Shown one piece after another: positions 12,668 through 24,900 of a stretch of 64,000 nt of DNA (its first letter is position 1; each line of letters starts with the position of its first letter). The position numbers were made by a program, and so were the translations under genes. The stretch comes from Cruorifilaria tuberocauda (taxonomy: Eukaryota; Nematoda; Chromadorea; Rhabditida; Onchocercidae). The DNA lies in assembly GCA_013365365.1 (NCBI GenBank), contig JABVXU010000250.1:1-64000 (forward strand). Direction: 5' to 3'. Below the pieces are notes generated by a model. It was given only the letters and a program-made list of their open reading frames with translations. It was not told the origin of the DNA and made no database searches.

Positions 12668-13069
12668 TTAAATCTCAGCCTTTTGACTTGCATCCTTGAT
12701 CAAATTTCCGAAATTCATTAAAAAATTAATTGACTCATACAAAAACTGAACCTGTATGACATTAACTCCTTCCAGAAAAATCGTTGATTCCTTGGTCGCA
12801 TCACTAAGACATCGTTCATCTCTTGGGACATCAGTGACATTCATTTCCTCAAAAATAATTCCTCGTTGTTGCAATGTATGTACCAATGAACATAAAGCAT
12901 AAACGCAGAACGGATTCCTACGACTGGCCCCCAAACACATCGAAACGTGTCTCCACAAACTTTTCTCACCGCTAACATTGATGCATAATGCGAAACTACA
13001 TACCGACTTGCTTTCCAGCATATATCTCGCACTCTTTAGAGCTGTGATTCTATTTCGGAACTCATGTGA
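12668..13069 (-). CDS. Unassigned coding stretch between the two ced-9 copies
   Basis: An open frame of 133 codons runs from an acceptor-like GTTTTAG (ending 13070) to the stop at 12668-12670. Its first internal ATG is at 13021, giving 117 aa. Base composition is clearly less AT-rich than the neighbouring introns and codon use looks coding, yet I recognise no family. It is rich in Cys, Ser and Leu (for example SARYMLESKSVCSF, SLVHTLQQRGIIFEEMN) with no transmembrane segment. Three readings are possible: a small separate gene in the operon, a long N-terminal exon of ced-9 copy B (spliced from 12752 to 12354 in phase 0), or an exon pair using the GTATGT donor after SKS near 13003. Transcript data would decide. 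Confidence 0.4.
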   Translation of the reverse strand, partial: SHEFRNRITALKSARYMLESKSVCSFALCINVSGEKSLWRHVSMCLGASRRNPFCVYALCSLVHTLQQRGIIFEEMNVTDVPRDERCLSDATKESTIFLEGVNVIQVQFLYESINFLMNFGNLIKDASQKAEI

Positions 13070-14033
13070 CTAAAACTTCTAAAATATGCAAATAAGATTC
13101 GCTAAAATCAAATGTGTAAATATGAAGATAACACTGAAGGCATCTATTTTGCCTTTTTGCATTTTGCCAAAATTTTACAGAATACCCAAATTTTCCGGAC
13201 CATAAACCATTATCTTTTACAGCCGAACTTGATGCAAATTGACAAACTTTATTCCCGAATGACGAAAAATACAACAGTGGCAGATAATTATGGCATCAGT
13301 AAAAATGTCTCATTATATCAGTCAAACTTAGTGAAAATTCACAGCTTGGAGACTTATAAATAAACATCATATAAGTGAAATTGAATCTGTTGCAAAATCA
13401 ACGCCTATCAAAAGGAAAAGTGCGCAGCTATTCACAGCACATAACAAGAATATCGGCAAAAATCCGAAAACTTCGGTTAAATTCAACAAGCAAAAAATTG
13501 ATGGTTGTTTGAAAACAATCTAAAACTTATAGTAGAAACGAACCGTCTATGTCTACAAAACTGAATTAGAAAATTCAATTGATCCTGAAAGATTGATTTC
13601 TGAGATCATATAATGTCAAAAACAAATATTAATATGTATTATAGGAAATACGTAAAAATATGAAAACTTGTGGTTTAAAGAACAAATAATATCAGAATCA
13701 ATAATTTGTGCAATGAAAAAAGAGCAGAAACTTCGAACATCAACGAAGTTATTCGAAGTCAAGCTAAAACAATCATTTCAACTGCTTAGTTCATAACGCT
13801 GTATATTTAAAGTACTTTCTGCCTGCATGAAAACCATTCTGTGTTTACAAGCTATACAACACATAAAAATAGTTGCCAAAAATAATTCAGTTCCGATTCC
13901 TTCCTTTATTTCCCGAGTATATAAAGCAAACATAGAGAGATACATCATTTGGAGAAACTGTATAATGAGATCTTGTAGGAATACCAACTTCAATAAATTA
14001 ATAAAAAATAAATTCACATGAACAACAAACAAA
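13070..14033. other. Spacer between ced-9-like copy A and the unassigned frame
   Basis: No exon is well supported. Two + strand open frames (13112-13363 and about 13365-13530, the latter Lys-rich) have no start, splice or motif support. Confidence 0.4.
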
Positions 14034-15699
14034 TTATTGTGCTCTAAGCATGAATTTAAATAGTGTGAAAACAGCAACACTTAAAGTACCAAAAACAGCT
14101 AATCGACTAATTGCCGACCATCGTTCATTCTTCTCTACTTTCGGTTCCGCTTCTTCTTTATTCACTTTGATTATTGTTGTTGCAAGATCAAAAAATTTAT
14201 TCTGAAATTTAATTTAAAACTTTAGAAAGAATAATGATTATGCATTTCTCATTTTTCCATCATTGACTTCAACAAAGTTCAAATATAACCTTCACCATTT
14301 CAAGTGAATCAAGAAACACATTGTGAATCCTTAATTCCATTACTTTGAGAACCTCCTCGGGGGAGACAATCTGAATTCTTAAATACTTTCCAAAATAAAC
14401 AAGGCATTTCTTTCTCAAATATTGCCTTAAATTAATACCTAGGTCATAATCAGCCTATGCACTGATAATTATTCAGCATCACATTTAACAAGATAAAGAA
14501 ATAACAAAGGCTTTTTATGAAATTAACTACTCACTTCTTACCACTCAATTTTACGCTATAAACTCCTGCCTTTTCTAAAACAGCCAAATCACGCTCCACA
14601 TGAGACAATTTTCAGTTAAAATCGAAATTATATCACGACATTAATCACATTACAGTGCAAACTAACCCAAGAGCGCTTATTCTGTGGCCATGTCAAGGCG
14701 ATCCTTTTTTGTAAAAATTTTGATGTATATGACATAACCATTGAAACTTCTGAAAAAGACTTCATATCATTTAACCGTGTAGCAGCCAGTCCAGCGAATG
14801 CTATTATTGCTATCAAACGTCCATAAGACATTTGTGATGGTGATTCATTTTGAATGCACACAAAGCGCTCCATAATCTGAAAAAAAATGCTGTAAGAGTC
14901 TCACTAATTTCGCTTAACAAAACTATCACGATTATCTGAAATGATTAGTTATGATGATCAAAGTTTAATAATTAATTGGAAGATCTATGTCCTGTCTTAG
15001 CACTAATACTAATATTACTTGACAAAATGAGTAGAAGTTTCGTTACTCACTTCAACGTATCGACTAAGAAAATAGTTTTTGTTCTTGCATAAAATTTCCA
15101 TAATTTTCTGCAGCTCTTCTTCATGTTTTTCTTCAAAAATTAAAGCCACAGAACGTATCAAATCATTCTCGGACTGTTGCCTATATGGATGCATAAACTT
15201 TGGTGTCTTATGATTATTGTGTATGCGAATCCGGTACTGAATATAATCAGCTACGAAATCCTGCAAATTAGTAACAGAATAATATTGAAAATTATATATT
15301 TTCCATAACGAAACGAAAATTTTCAAATCTGCAATATATATGAGGGTAGGTAATATTTCAAAATGAACCAAATGTTTGGACTTTAGCTTTGCAGTTTCTA
15401 AAAATATGGATATATCTTCAGAGCTTTCAAAAATGCGTACAGTGGATTTCAACGTTCTGAATTAATGTAAAAGCGATTTTTACATCTGTTTGAGTCCCCA
15501 ACCATCTTACAATCTTTCTCCCAAATTCTTCTTGAAAAAATTATACATAAAAACACATTAGCTCCCTAAAGAATTCTCCTAACTAATGCATAGAGTCAAT
15601 TACTTGCACACAGTACATGTCGTTATGATATCCCAACAGCTCATTGTTGTATCCATTACACTTATCGTAATTCCAACCAACTGAACCACTGATAGGCAT
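14034..15699 (-). CDS. ced-9: CED-9/Bcl-2 family protein, copy A
   Basis: Exons in coding order: 15699-15604, 15260-15051, 14876-14667, 14201-14034 (stop), every junction phase 0, giving 227 aa (C. elegans CED-9 is about 280). The start ATG at 15699 lies directly after a TTTTAG acceptor, as expected for spliced-leader addition downstream in an operon. Features in order: short N-terminus; BH4-like FVADYIQYRI (residues 34-43); LIRSVALIFEEKHEEEL, matching the CED-9 helix with IFEKKHAE; BH1 core SYGRLIAIIAFAGL (119-132), almost as in CED-9; BH2-like WPQNKRSW (165-172); C-terminal hydrophobic anchor (RLAVFGTLSVAVFTLFKF). CED-9 binds CED-4 on the mitochondrial outer membrane and blocks caspase activation. 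It directly follows the SDHC gene on the same strand, as ced-9 follows cyt-1/mev-1 in C. elegans. A possible extra 75-nt exon lies in the last intron. Confidence 0.9.
14296..14370 (-). other. Candidate 75-nt in-frame cassette exon in ced-9 copy A
   Basis: On the - strand an acceptor (AATTCAG, ending 14371) and a donor (ATG|GTGAAG, 14295) bound 75 nt that stay open in phase 0, exactly compatible with the phase-0 exons on both sides. It would insert 25 residues (IVSPEEVLKVMELR and so on) between BH2 and the tail. The block is richer in G+C than the surrounding intron. The standard CED-9 alignment does not need it, so it would be alternative. Confidence 0.35.
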
Positions 15700-15712
15700 T
15701 CTAAAACCTATT
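15700..15712 (-). promoter_or_regulatory. Candidate spliced-leader acceptor of ced-9 copy A
   Basis: TAGGTTTTAG on the - strand ends one base before ATG 15699, about 345 bp downstream of the SDHC stop. This fits trans-splicing of a downstream operon gene. Confidence 0.5.
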
Positions 15713-16043
15713 TATTCGTCATTCAAAATTAATAATTACAAAAAGTCGCGATGAAACAATGCAAAAACGCGATTAAATCACGAAATACATATATTGATAT
15801 GATACATTATTATGACCATGGTTACACAAACTGATTCTGAGAATCTCATTTGCATTTTCAAAAAAATTCTATTGTCTAAATATTCACAGAAAACTTATAA
15901 TTAGTAAGTGGTACAATACAAAACCAAACAATATCAATTAGCTACTGTCTAGTAAAATAAGAGATGGATTTTTTAACACTTTTGAAATGAATTTTTATAT
16001 TGAGATCTATTAATCTCGAAGTTTGAAATGAAATAAATAATAT

Positions 16044-16725
16044 TCATTTCTTTGGCATATCAACAACATGATCTTTTTTCTTTATCCGAGGTATTACCAC
16101 AACTGCTAATGCAATCAATGCCGATAACGAAAGAACCAAATAACCAGTTGTGTATACGGAAGCAATATCTGTACCCATAGCCAAATCAAACGCAAGGAAA
16201 CGGATACCGTTCAACGAATGAAAAGCAATTGGGTAAGCTATGATAAATTTAAATGTATCGGTTATAACCCACGGTAACCCAAGACCACGAATGAAATCAA
16301 TGAATGTGGTGAAGTTTAACGGTAGCAGAGCAAAACCAACACCACCAATTAGCAAAGTACCTGAAATATGATTTTTGTGATTAAATACTTACTGAATTAA
16401 GCTTATTTTTATCAATATTTCAACACTCCATTTTCATTAACAATGTTCTCGCTGATCGAAATTCAAAAGTTGAAAAAAAAGGCTTTATACCAGCCATAAC
16501 ACATCCTGTTATACGGTGAAATCCGGAAACCATCCATGGTACCTGCGGTTTATATACCGCAAGATGTGGACTGATAGGTCGCTTTAAAGCTCGTTGTCGC
16601 AAGAGATATTCCCAACCCCATTCTTGAATTGGAGTTTTCGCAGACTGCTGAGGGACACTGGTCTTTAGTAATCGTAAAACCTGAAGATTGAATGAAATAT
16701 ATCTCCATCTTTCTTCTATCATCAT
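16044..16725 (-). CDS. mev-1: Succinate dehydrogenase cytochrome b560 subunit (SDHC)
   Basis: Two exons, 16725-16491 and 16360-16044, join in phase 1 to give 183 aa, the size of nematode SDHC. This is the complex II membrane anchor that helps hold haem b and bind ubiquinone in the mitochondrial inner membrane. Visible motifs: the family lead-in RQRALKRPISPHLAVYKPQ, quinone-site SGFHRITG (67-74), and the haem-ligand histidine in AFHSLNGIRF (H126). Three hydrophobic helices are seen (about residues 63-92, 108-128, 143-172). It is the first gene of the - strand SDHC/ced-9 block. The N-terminus is uncertain: the frame is open from ATG 16725 (MMIEERWRY, not a classic presequence), while an acceptor-like CAATCTTCAG just before 16680 would allow a separate first exon that I could not find. 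Confidence 0.93.
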
Positions 16726-18040
16726 TTCTCTGCTGCTAAAGTCTCGAATAATCTCACTAATATCGAAAGTATCTTTTTAACTATCATATCAGTGCTACTT
16801 TTACATATAATTGACTTATTTCAATACATATATCAAGTTATATTTTAGCGGCTTCAAAAAACAAGTTAAACAACGAATGATTTTTCCATTGCAATTACAA
16901 ATATTGACTGCTTATTACAAAATAGTTTGAAAACTGGTAAGAGTTAATAAGTCTTTTTTAGCCAAATTTAAATTTCTCATGATTTTTTCTTAAGAATTGA
17001 CTAACTGCAATGATACCTGTATATTATGAGATAATGAAAAGCAGAGTGTAGTATTCTTAAACCGAAGTAACATTTCACTGAAATTCTGAAAACTTTATAC
17101 AAGCTCAAATTTATCATAAAAATAATTCTCGAAACTGACGTAAACAGCGTACGAAACATTCACAAAGGCCAAATAGCTTCTGCATAAACGTAGATTTTTG
17201 CATATCTGTCCACATAAAACTACGCATATAAATTCATATATTTACATATGATACAGGTAAGTATGCCTAAATATGTATGTAACATACGTCCACTCATGCG
17301 TAAACATACATCATTCGATAAGAACTTTTCTAAACTGATATGAAAATAGCAGTGAAGGGAAGAATGAATGAGAGAAACATAAGAATGGAATGGCCAAGGG
17401 ATTCATTCATTGATAACCTTACACCATGTACTTTGATGTGTATCATCAAAAGTGAGGAGAATCGCTCTACCCAATCGATCATCTCATTTTTTTGGATCTA
17501 AACTAATTCAAGTATCCCTCCGTTTTCTCTCTTTCCTCTCTCTCTCTCTCTCATCTCATTATTTCGTTCGACGAATGTAAACAAATTGATAAGATGAATT
17601 AATCAACAATTATTTTTGTAAACATCGATTAGACGAAAAGAATGAATGAATATGAGAGGAATGGGGAGAAAGAGACTAGAAAAAATATGGATGAAAAAAA
17701 GAATGTGAAAAACGAAAGAGGAAAAAATACGAAATGAATAGAAATAAATGTGGAATTTAAAGATAGTTTTAAATTTCTGTTTAGGGTTTTTGTTTTCCAA
17801 TAATAGAGAGAGTAAAAAGCGATCGTTAAAATAATACAGATAATTGAAAAAAAAATTAAAAGAAATGCGAGGGAAATAGAAGATAATAAAAAAAGAATAA
17901 AAAGAAATGCGAAATAGATGGAAGATAATAGAAAAAGAATAAAAAAGAATGCGAGGGAGACAGAGAAAGGAAGGATGAGAATGAATTGTGTGAAAATTAA
18001 AATAATCCAAACTCGTTTCTCTCAAATATTTTGCGAAATA

Positions 18041-18080
18041 GAGAGAGAGAGAGAGAGAGAGGGAGGGAGAAAGGAAGGAT
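18041..18080 (+). repeat. (GA)n microsatellite
   Basis: A GAGAGA run followed by GGGAGGGAGAAAGG lies in the divergent intergenic region. Confidence 0.9.
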
Positions 18081-18964
18081 GAGAATAAATTTCCTTTCTC
18101 TCAAATACTTTCTTCAATGATAAACAGTTTGTGGAAAGATTGGAATAAAATACAGGAAAAAAAATCTTATTAATCAATCGTGTGGGAAATGTATTTCACA
18201 TTTTGTATCATCCACAAATCCAATGAAATTTGATAAAGTCAATGGAATTTTATAAAATTAAAATGATAAGAAAAAATACTGTGAAGTCTGTTTGCAATGG
18301 CAATGATTGAATTAATTTTTTTGAATTTATAGATTTTCACTGAGATTGAAATTTGATGAATTTTTTTTCGATATTAAACCTACATAGTGTTATTATCATC
18401 ACTCATATACATTCTTCTAACTTCACTTTCACTTCGAAGTAATCTATTACCCAACTATATGGTAGCGTAAAAAAAATTTAATGCATGGTGATAACAGTAC
18501 ATGCTGCTTTAGCTGATCATCCTTCTGATTTTGATACACTCAGCTCACCGTATTTAATCCATCTCTGCTAAAGTTTGTTACATCTATATGTATCGGATCA
18601 GCTGAGTTGATACGTGGTTGAGGTAAGAGTTCAATTCATCCGACTTAGTTGGAAGTTCTGAAATAATTTTTAGGTCTAGGTTAATTGTAATGCGGTATCT
18701 CTAAGATTTGTTTGAATTACATTTCTATGTTCCGAGGACTTTTATACTTCATTTTGCTCATAAGTTACTTGTTCACGCTATATTGGCATGTTTAAATAGA
18801 ATTTATCGCAATGTTAATTTTTAATTTAGTTTTGTTTAATTCATTGCGTTTTCACAAGTTACCACGTACTAATTCATTTTCTTCTATTATTGATAATATT
18901 TTGGTTAATAGTATTTCGAATATTTCAGTATATTTAACCGTTCTTTGTGCTCCGAAAATTTGTA

Positions 18965-18977
18965 CTCTATTATTTAG
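18965..18977 (+). promoter_or_regulatory. Candidate spliced-leader acceptor before the dhx37-like gene
   Basis: CTATTATTTAG ends about 20 bases before ATG 18997. The upstream in-frame extension (from 18811) is hydrophobic and unlike the DHX37 N-terminus, so transcripts probably start here by trans-splicing. Confidence 0.35.
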
Positions 18978-18996
18978 AATCGATATTATTGCAAGT

Positions 18997-21900
18997 ATGA
19001 AAAAGGAAAAGAAAGTCATCGAAGGCACAGCTGAAAATGGATGCGTTAGCTTAGCAGAAACTGAAATGGACTCAAGTGATTACAATAATCCGTTTGATAC
19101 AACTAATACTCTTATATTACCAGCGAAGACGAAAGTAAGTCGAATTTTCGTTTTAAAAATCACCAAACTGACTTAATTTGTGCTTAACTTCATTGAAACA
19201 ATCAATAGATCACTTTTTTTAACTTGCTCATTTTCTATTTTTATTCATCGTAGCAGTTTTTACCCAATAAGCCTCGCAAATTTCCTTATTTATTTAAGAA
19301 AAGAAAGGCAAAGAAAACGGACGATAAAGTAATCAACCGGAAAAAAGATGAAGCAAGGAAAAGACGATTGGAAAAAACGAAAGCTAAAATATCTAAAACA
19401 AAGCAGAAGAAGCTGATGAAAATAATAGAGAGAAAGAATAAAAAGGAATCGGTGGGAATTTATCATTGTCTTATCCACTGAAATTACTTACAGTTTCTGA
19501 GGAGGAGCTAATGATTTTCGAATCATTTTTTCTAGTTTTTTTTTGGCTAATTCAATTTTATTGAAAGATTTTCCTATTTAATTATTAAGAAAGTTTCTAA
19601 TTTTCTCCCGGATTTAAAAATATTACAAGTTTAATTGATATTTTAAGAGAGAATCACTTCTGGAAAGTTTGATGCAATATCAATTGCCTACTGAGATTAT
19701 GAGCAAACTCACAGCAGAAGTCCATCCGAAGAAGTCTAGAAAGTATTGAACTTCATTTTTTCTATCTTTTTTTGGCTAAAAAAAAATTAAAGTCTGATCA
19801 GTTCAATAAATTTGTAGAGATCAAACTGTTTTTTTCTTTTAATTCCGAAATACCGCATCTTATCGGCATACTTTAACGAAATTTTACATATCTTTTAGAT
19901 TAGAGGAAGATTTTGTCCCAAAGAAGTTATCAAGTCTAGCAGGTCGTAAATGTATCCCTTTATCGGAGGTAGAGGAGCAACCAGTCCAAGAAAATTACTA
20001 TGAAACTGGAAGTGAAAGCGGAGATGATGTTTCGCCTATGGAAGAGGTTATTTTATGAAGTTGACATCTTTGATTTTCTCGAACTTAATGGTATTAAGTT
20101 CGTACTTACCATGTAAGTATTATTTATTTTATTCCATAGTTATGCTAGTTGATGAAGACTTCGGTGTTAAGAGTTGAATCTTTTTAAGGTACCATCAACG
20201 AACGCAGAATCATCAAAATGCAGTATAGGTGACAATGAAATAAAAGAAAAGCAAACTGAGGATTGTACGGGTAGAAGTCAAGAAAACTTTAACGACCAAA
20301 ATACAGATGAGAAAAAAATGAAAATCAGATACATTGAAATGCATTCACTGGGTATGTTTTTCTCCTTTTAAATTCAGCTTTGCTATATTTAGTAATATTG
20401 GTTTTGAGCTCGTTTTATGAAATTTAGGTATGCATCCAGTTTTTTTATATGTTCGAAGTTGAAATTTATAGAACCAAGTACTTCGGAGCTCGATGTTGCT
20501 AATCTACCGGTTAAAAAATCATCCGCCAGAAACAAAGTCTCAACATTAGAAGATGCACAGAAAAGTAACTTTGTTGCGGTTCATCGCAGCGAAAGTGTTG
20601 AAGCGAAGCGGTCAAAGTTGCCTATATATGCTGAAGAACAGAACATCGTGGAAGCTATAAATGACAATTGCGTATGTTTACCAATAATTTACAATAAAAA
20701 GTGGAGATAATTAAACGGATGTCGATTAATAAAATGATTAGGAAGATTCATATAAATTCCAAAATTCAAATTAACTCTTGTAATTCCTTACGTTTCTTGA
20801 AGATTCATAGGAATAGAAAGTTTTCAATTTCTTCATCGGTTTCAATGTTAGGCAACGATAATTTGCGGCGAAACTGGTTCTGGAAAAACAACACAGTTAC
20901 CTCAATTTTTATACGAAGCTGGTTATGCCCGTAATGGTAAATTGATAGGAATAACTGAACCTCGACGTGTTGCTGCTGTAAGTATGGCAACACGTGTAGC
21001 ACAAGAAATGAATCTACCAAATGCAGTCTCATATCAAGTATAATTTGCAAGTTTATTTTGATTTCATGAACTAGTTTGCTAAATTTAGGACGATTAAAAT
21101 TAGATTTATTTGAATTATTGTTTACTATTGTTATATGATGAGAGAACTGACTGTGTAATGTATTTCAAGATGCTCTGGCAAACGGTAAATATTATATGTA
21201 TTCATGGGTTGCAAAATGCTCCGCTTACAGAAAATTCGTTTTGATGAATTCAATAAAGGTAGCGCTTGATAGTTCTGAATAGTAGTGTGATTGGTTGTTT
21301 TAGATAAGATATGAAGGTAGTCGATCAGCCGAAACATCCATTCTGTTCATGACGGATGGAGTCTTAATGAAAGAAATGCAAAAAGATGTGACGCTTTCAG
21401 CTTATTCAGTTATTATTATTGGTAAGCTGCTATCTGTAAGAAGATTTTTGAAAGTATAGAGGAATTTTTGTGGCTTACTTTTACTTCTGCATCTCTGTAT
21501 GTTAATGTAGAACGATTTTTTTAGATGAAGCGCATGAACGATCGATGTATAGTGATGTGCTTATTGGTTTGTTGACACGAATAGCACCATATCGCTTTCG
21601 TCTAGGCTCACCATTAAAACTTATTATCATGAGTGCAACTTTACGTTTGGATGATTTCAGAAACAAAAGGCAGTCCATTGATAACATCATTCATTTTTCA
21701 AACTTTTATAGCACATATTTGTTCCATTATCTAGAGTACTGGATATTTGAATTATATTTTTTAATCGCCATCTCTTTCAGACTGTTTCCTATATCTCTAC
21801 CACCTGTATTGAGCATTGATGTAAGGCAATATCCAGTGTCTGTTCATTTTGAAAAGCGAACACCAGAAAATTACCTCACTGCTGCATTCCACAAAATATG

Positions 21901-24900
21901 TGAAATTCATGAAAAGAAAGGTCCTGGGACGATATTGGTTTTCCTTTCTGGAAAATTGGAGGTCTTGCTTATTATACCTCAGAAGAAATGAATGATTATT
22001 TGGAATATTATAAATTTATTTTGATAATTTAATATTGATCAATTTGATTATTTATGGTCAGCTTGTAATTTATTACAGGTTATGGTCTTGTTGAAATGGC
22101 TTGTAGAACGCTATACGATCAGGTAATGTTTTATATGATGAGATATTTTAATCAATTAATCAATTCTCTTCGTTTATTCAAAAATGGCTTATTTTCTTTA
22201 AGAAAAATTGAGAACGAATTTCATCGAATATCTCATTCAGCTGTTAAAATGTTGAAATGAAGTTAATGTTCTTTATCATTGAGGCAAAAAAGCTGTAAAA
22301 GGAAAAGAAAACGAGAAGAAAAGTTGAAGCAGAATAAACTGGAATTGGAGAAGATATCTTCGAATAAATCTAAAAAGGCTGAAAAATCTGCGGATGATGA
22401 CTTAACAGACGATAGGTTTGCTGATGCTGATAATTTGGATGGTGATGATTCTAACTCTGAAATAAGTGAAGTAAGTTATAAATGGAATTTAAAAGAAATA
22501 GAAGAGATTTCTATCAGCTTTATTTTACTCACCTGTATATTTATGCAAAAAGATTTTTTCTTTAGGATTTTTTTCCTGGAGCTTCACGCCTACAGAATTC
22601 ATCAGCCCCTCCTCTTTTTTGCCTACCGCTCTATTCTTTGCTCTCCAGTAAAAAACAACAGCGGATCTTTGAACCGACTCCAGATGGACACCGGTTAGTT
22701 TTCTACATGTCATCCTGATGACTTCAGGCCGATAAATGCTAAGTAATAATTTTTTTATCTTAAGCTTTTTGCTTTTTGAATTATTTTTGATGCGTGATGG
22801 CTTATGCATCTTAAGAATGTGCGTCATTGCAACAAACGTAGCAGAGACATCGTTAACCATTCCCGCCGTGCGGTATGTTGTCGACAGTGGTCGTGAAAAG
22901 AGACGTCATTATGATCCGGTAACTGGTGTTTCTCAATTTCTTGTAAATTGGATTTCGCAAGCATCAGCTGATCAGAGGGCTGGACGTGCCGGTCGTGTTC
23001 AACCTGGCGAAGTCTACAGGTATCATCGCTGAAACTTTTTTTTGGTATATAACTTACCACTGAAGTGGTGGTATAGTTTGAAAGATAACTTTCTATGTTT
23101 ATTTTGTATGCACTGTCATTGTATCCTTTTAAGATTACGTTACTTCGTTTGACCTCGTTTGATGTTGAAACGAACTTCATTAAATGAAGAAGTCAGTACT
23201 TTTTTTGCTTGATTATCCAGAGAATACAACAGTGCAATCATCGAATTAATCTTATTTTTTCCTTGAAAGAATTTTTTCATTGCATATTCAAACCATTTGT
23301 TTTATTTCAAAGAACAATTAAATTGAATTTCAGATTGTATTCCTCAGCGGTTTATTCTGATTTCGAAAAATTTAGTTTACCAGAAATACTGTCTAAACCT
23401 GTTGATCAACTTGTGCTTCATCTAAAGTCCATGAACATCATTAAGGTTATTGCTTTAAGTTAAACAACTTTTTTGAAAATGGTAATACATTATTCTAGAA
23501 AAGTGCTTATTCTTAATTTGTTTCAGGTTGCAAATTTTCCTTTTCCAACACCACCCGATGAAGATTCGCTGGAGGAAGCTGAGAAGCGTTTGATTCGTTT
23601 GGGAGCCTTACGAGTGATGGTAAAGAATAATGTGGTTAGTCATGCATCCTTTTAGTTTATTACTATTAATTTGCTTTGAAATAACGTACTTAACGCATCG
23701 CCATTGTTGTTATTAGGACGTTAATATATATTAAGTATCGCTACGTACGGTCTCATTTCTTTTAGAAATTTTTGATGCCATAATTTAATAAAGTTCAATA
23801 AATTGGTCGTTTTTGTTGCCTTTTTGCGGTAATGTTTAACAAAATAAAATCCAATTTTTATATAAATGTTATTTCAGAAAGAAGCGCGAATTAGTTCTCT
23901 TGGAAAAACACTCTCTATTTTTCCATTGGCTCCAGCATTTGCAAAGATACTTGTGATGGCAAATCAGCATTCTTTAATAAATTATGCTTGTTGTTTGGTT
24001 GCTGCACTATCGGTTCGAGAACCACTTATTTCTCTTTATTCATTAAGGTTATTTGTTATGTAATAAAATACATTAGTGAAAATCTGTAAAATACAAAAAG
24101 TTACAGTAAGATATTCAAGCAGTTTTTAGCATTCAATAAGTTTGGTTTCAGGGGTGGAAGTACTAACGAGACACAAGCCTTAATGCTTGAAGCATTGAAG
24201 CAAAGGCGGTCATGGTGTCCACCTGGTCAAGCACGGAATTTCGGTGATCTCACTATCATCTTGCGAGCCATTTTGAGTGCTGAAGCGTCAGAAGTTAGTA
24301 ATTTGTCACATACGTATGTATGTGTTAGGTTTTTTATTACAAAAAGAACTCAGTATGCTGACTTATTCCGTATTAGGAATCATTTTTCAGGGGTCTGAAG
24401 AGGACTGTCATCGACTGGGAGTTCGTCATAAAGCGCTTATTGAAATTCGGAAATTACGTCAGCAGTTAACTAAAATTATAAACTCAAAATGTACACAAAA
24501 TGAGCCGCTTACAGTGAAACTAGATATGAAGCCGCCTACTGATGAAGAAATGCTAATGTTAAGGTCTCTGGAATTGAATCATTATAATATTCTAAGTTTT
24601 GGCTTTATATGCAGTTGAAAAAAATTCCCAAAGTTGTTGCTCTATCTAATTTTAATTATTCCATCCAACGTTTCAGGCAGATCGTGATTGCTTCACTTAC
24701 TGATAATATAGCCAGAAGAGTGGATCCAATATCAACTGATAGTGTACCAAAGGGTGCGTATCAGTCTCAAAAATTAAAGGTTCTCTTTCCTGATATATCT
24801 TCATTATTGTTATTTATACATCTAGAAGTTGAAAGAAATTTCAAGTACATCAGCAATTTGCAGGACTATGTTTACATCGATCCGAGTTCTATATTATTCA

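Larger units (their letters stand above)
16726..18996. other. Divergent intergenic region between mev-1 (-) and the dhx37-like gene (+)
   Basis: No gene is supported. The region holds a CT tract (17526-17553), a purine-rich stretch on the + strand (17630-18080) including a GA microsatellite (18041-18080), and ordinary AT-rich DNA. It probably contains promoters for both flanking transcription units. Confidence 0.6.

Noticed and set aside
13112..13530. Two + strand open frames between the ced-9 copies, one Lys-rich
   Set aside because: They are in different frames with no plausible intron of normal size between them, no start or acceptor context, and no recognisable motif. I cannot exclude a small gene.
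17603..18025. 140-codon open frame on the - strand, Phe/Ser/Ile-rich
   Set aside because: It is the antisense of a purine-rich GA/AAAGA low-complexity tract. No motif, start context or splice structure supports a gene.
18811..18996. Upstream in-frame extension of the dhx37-like first exon
   Set aside because: It is hydrophobic and unlike any DHX37 N-terminus. A TATTTAG acceptor before ATG 18997 gives a better start.
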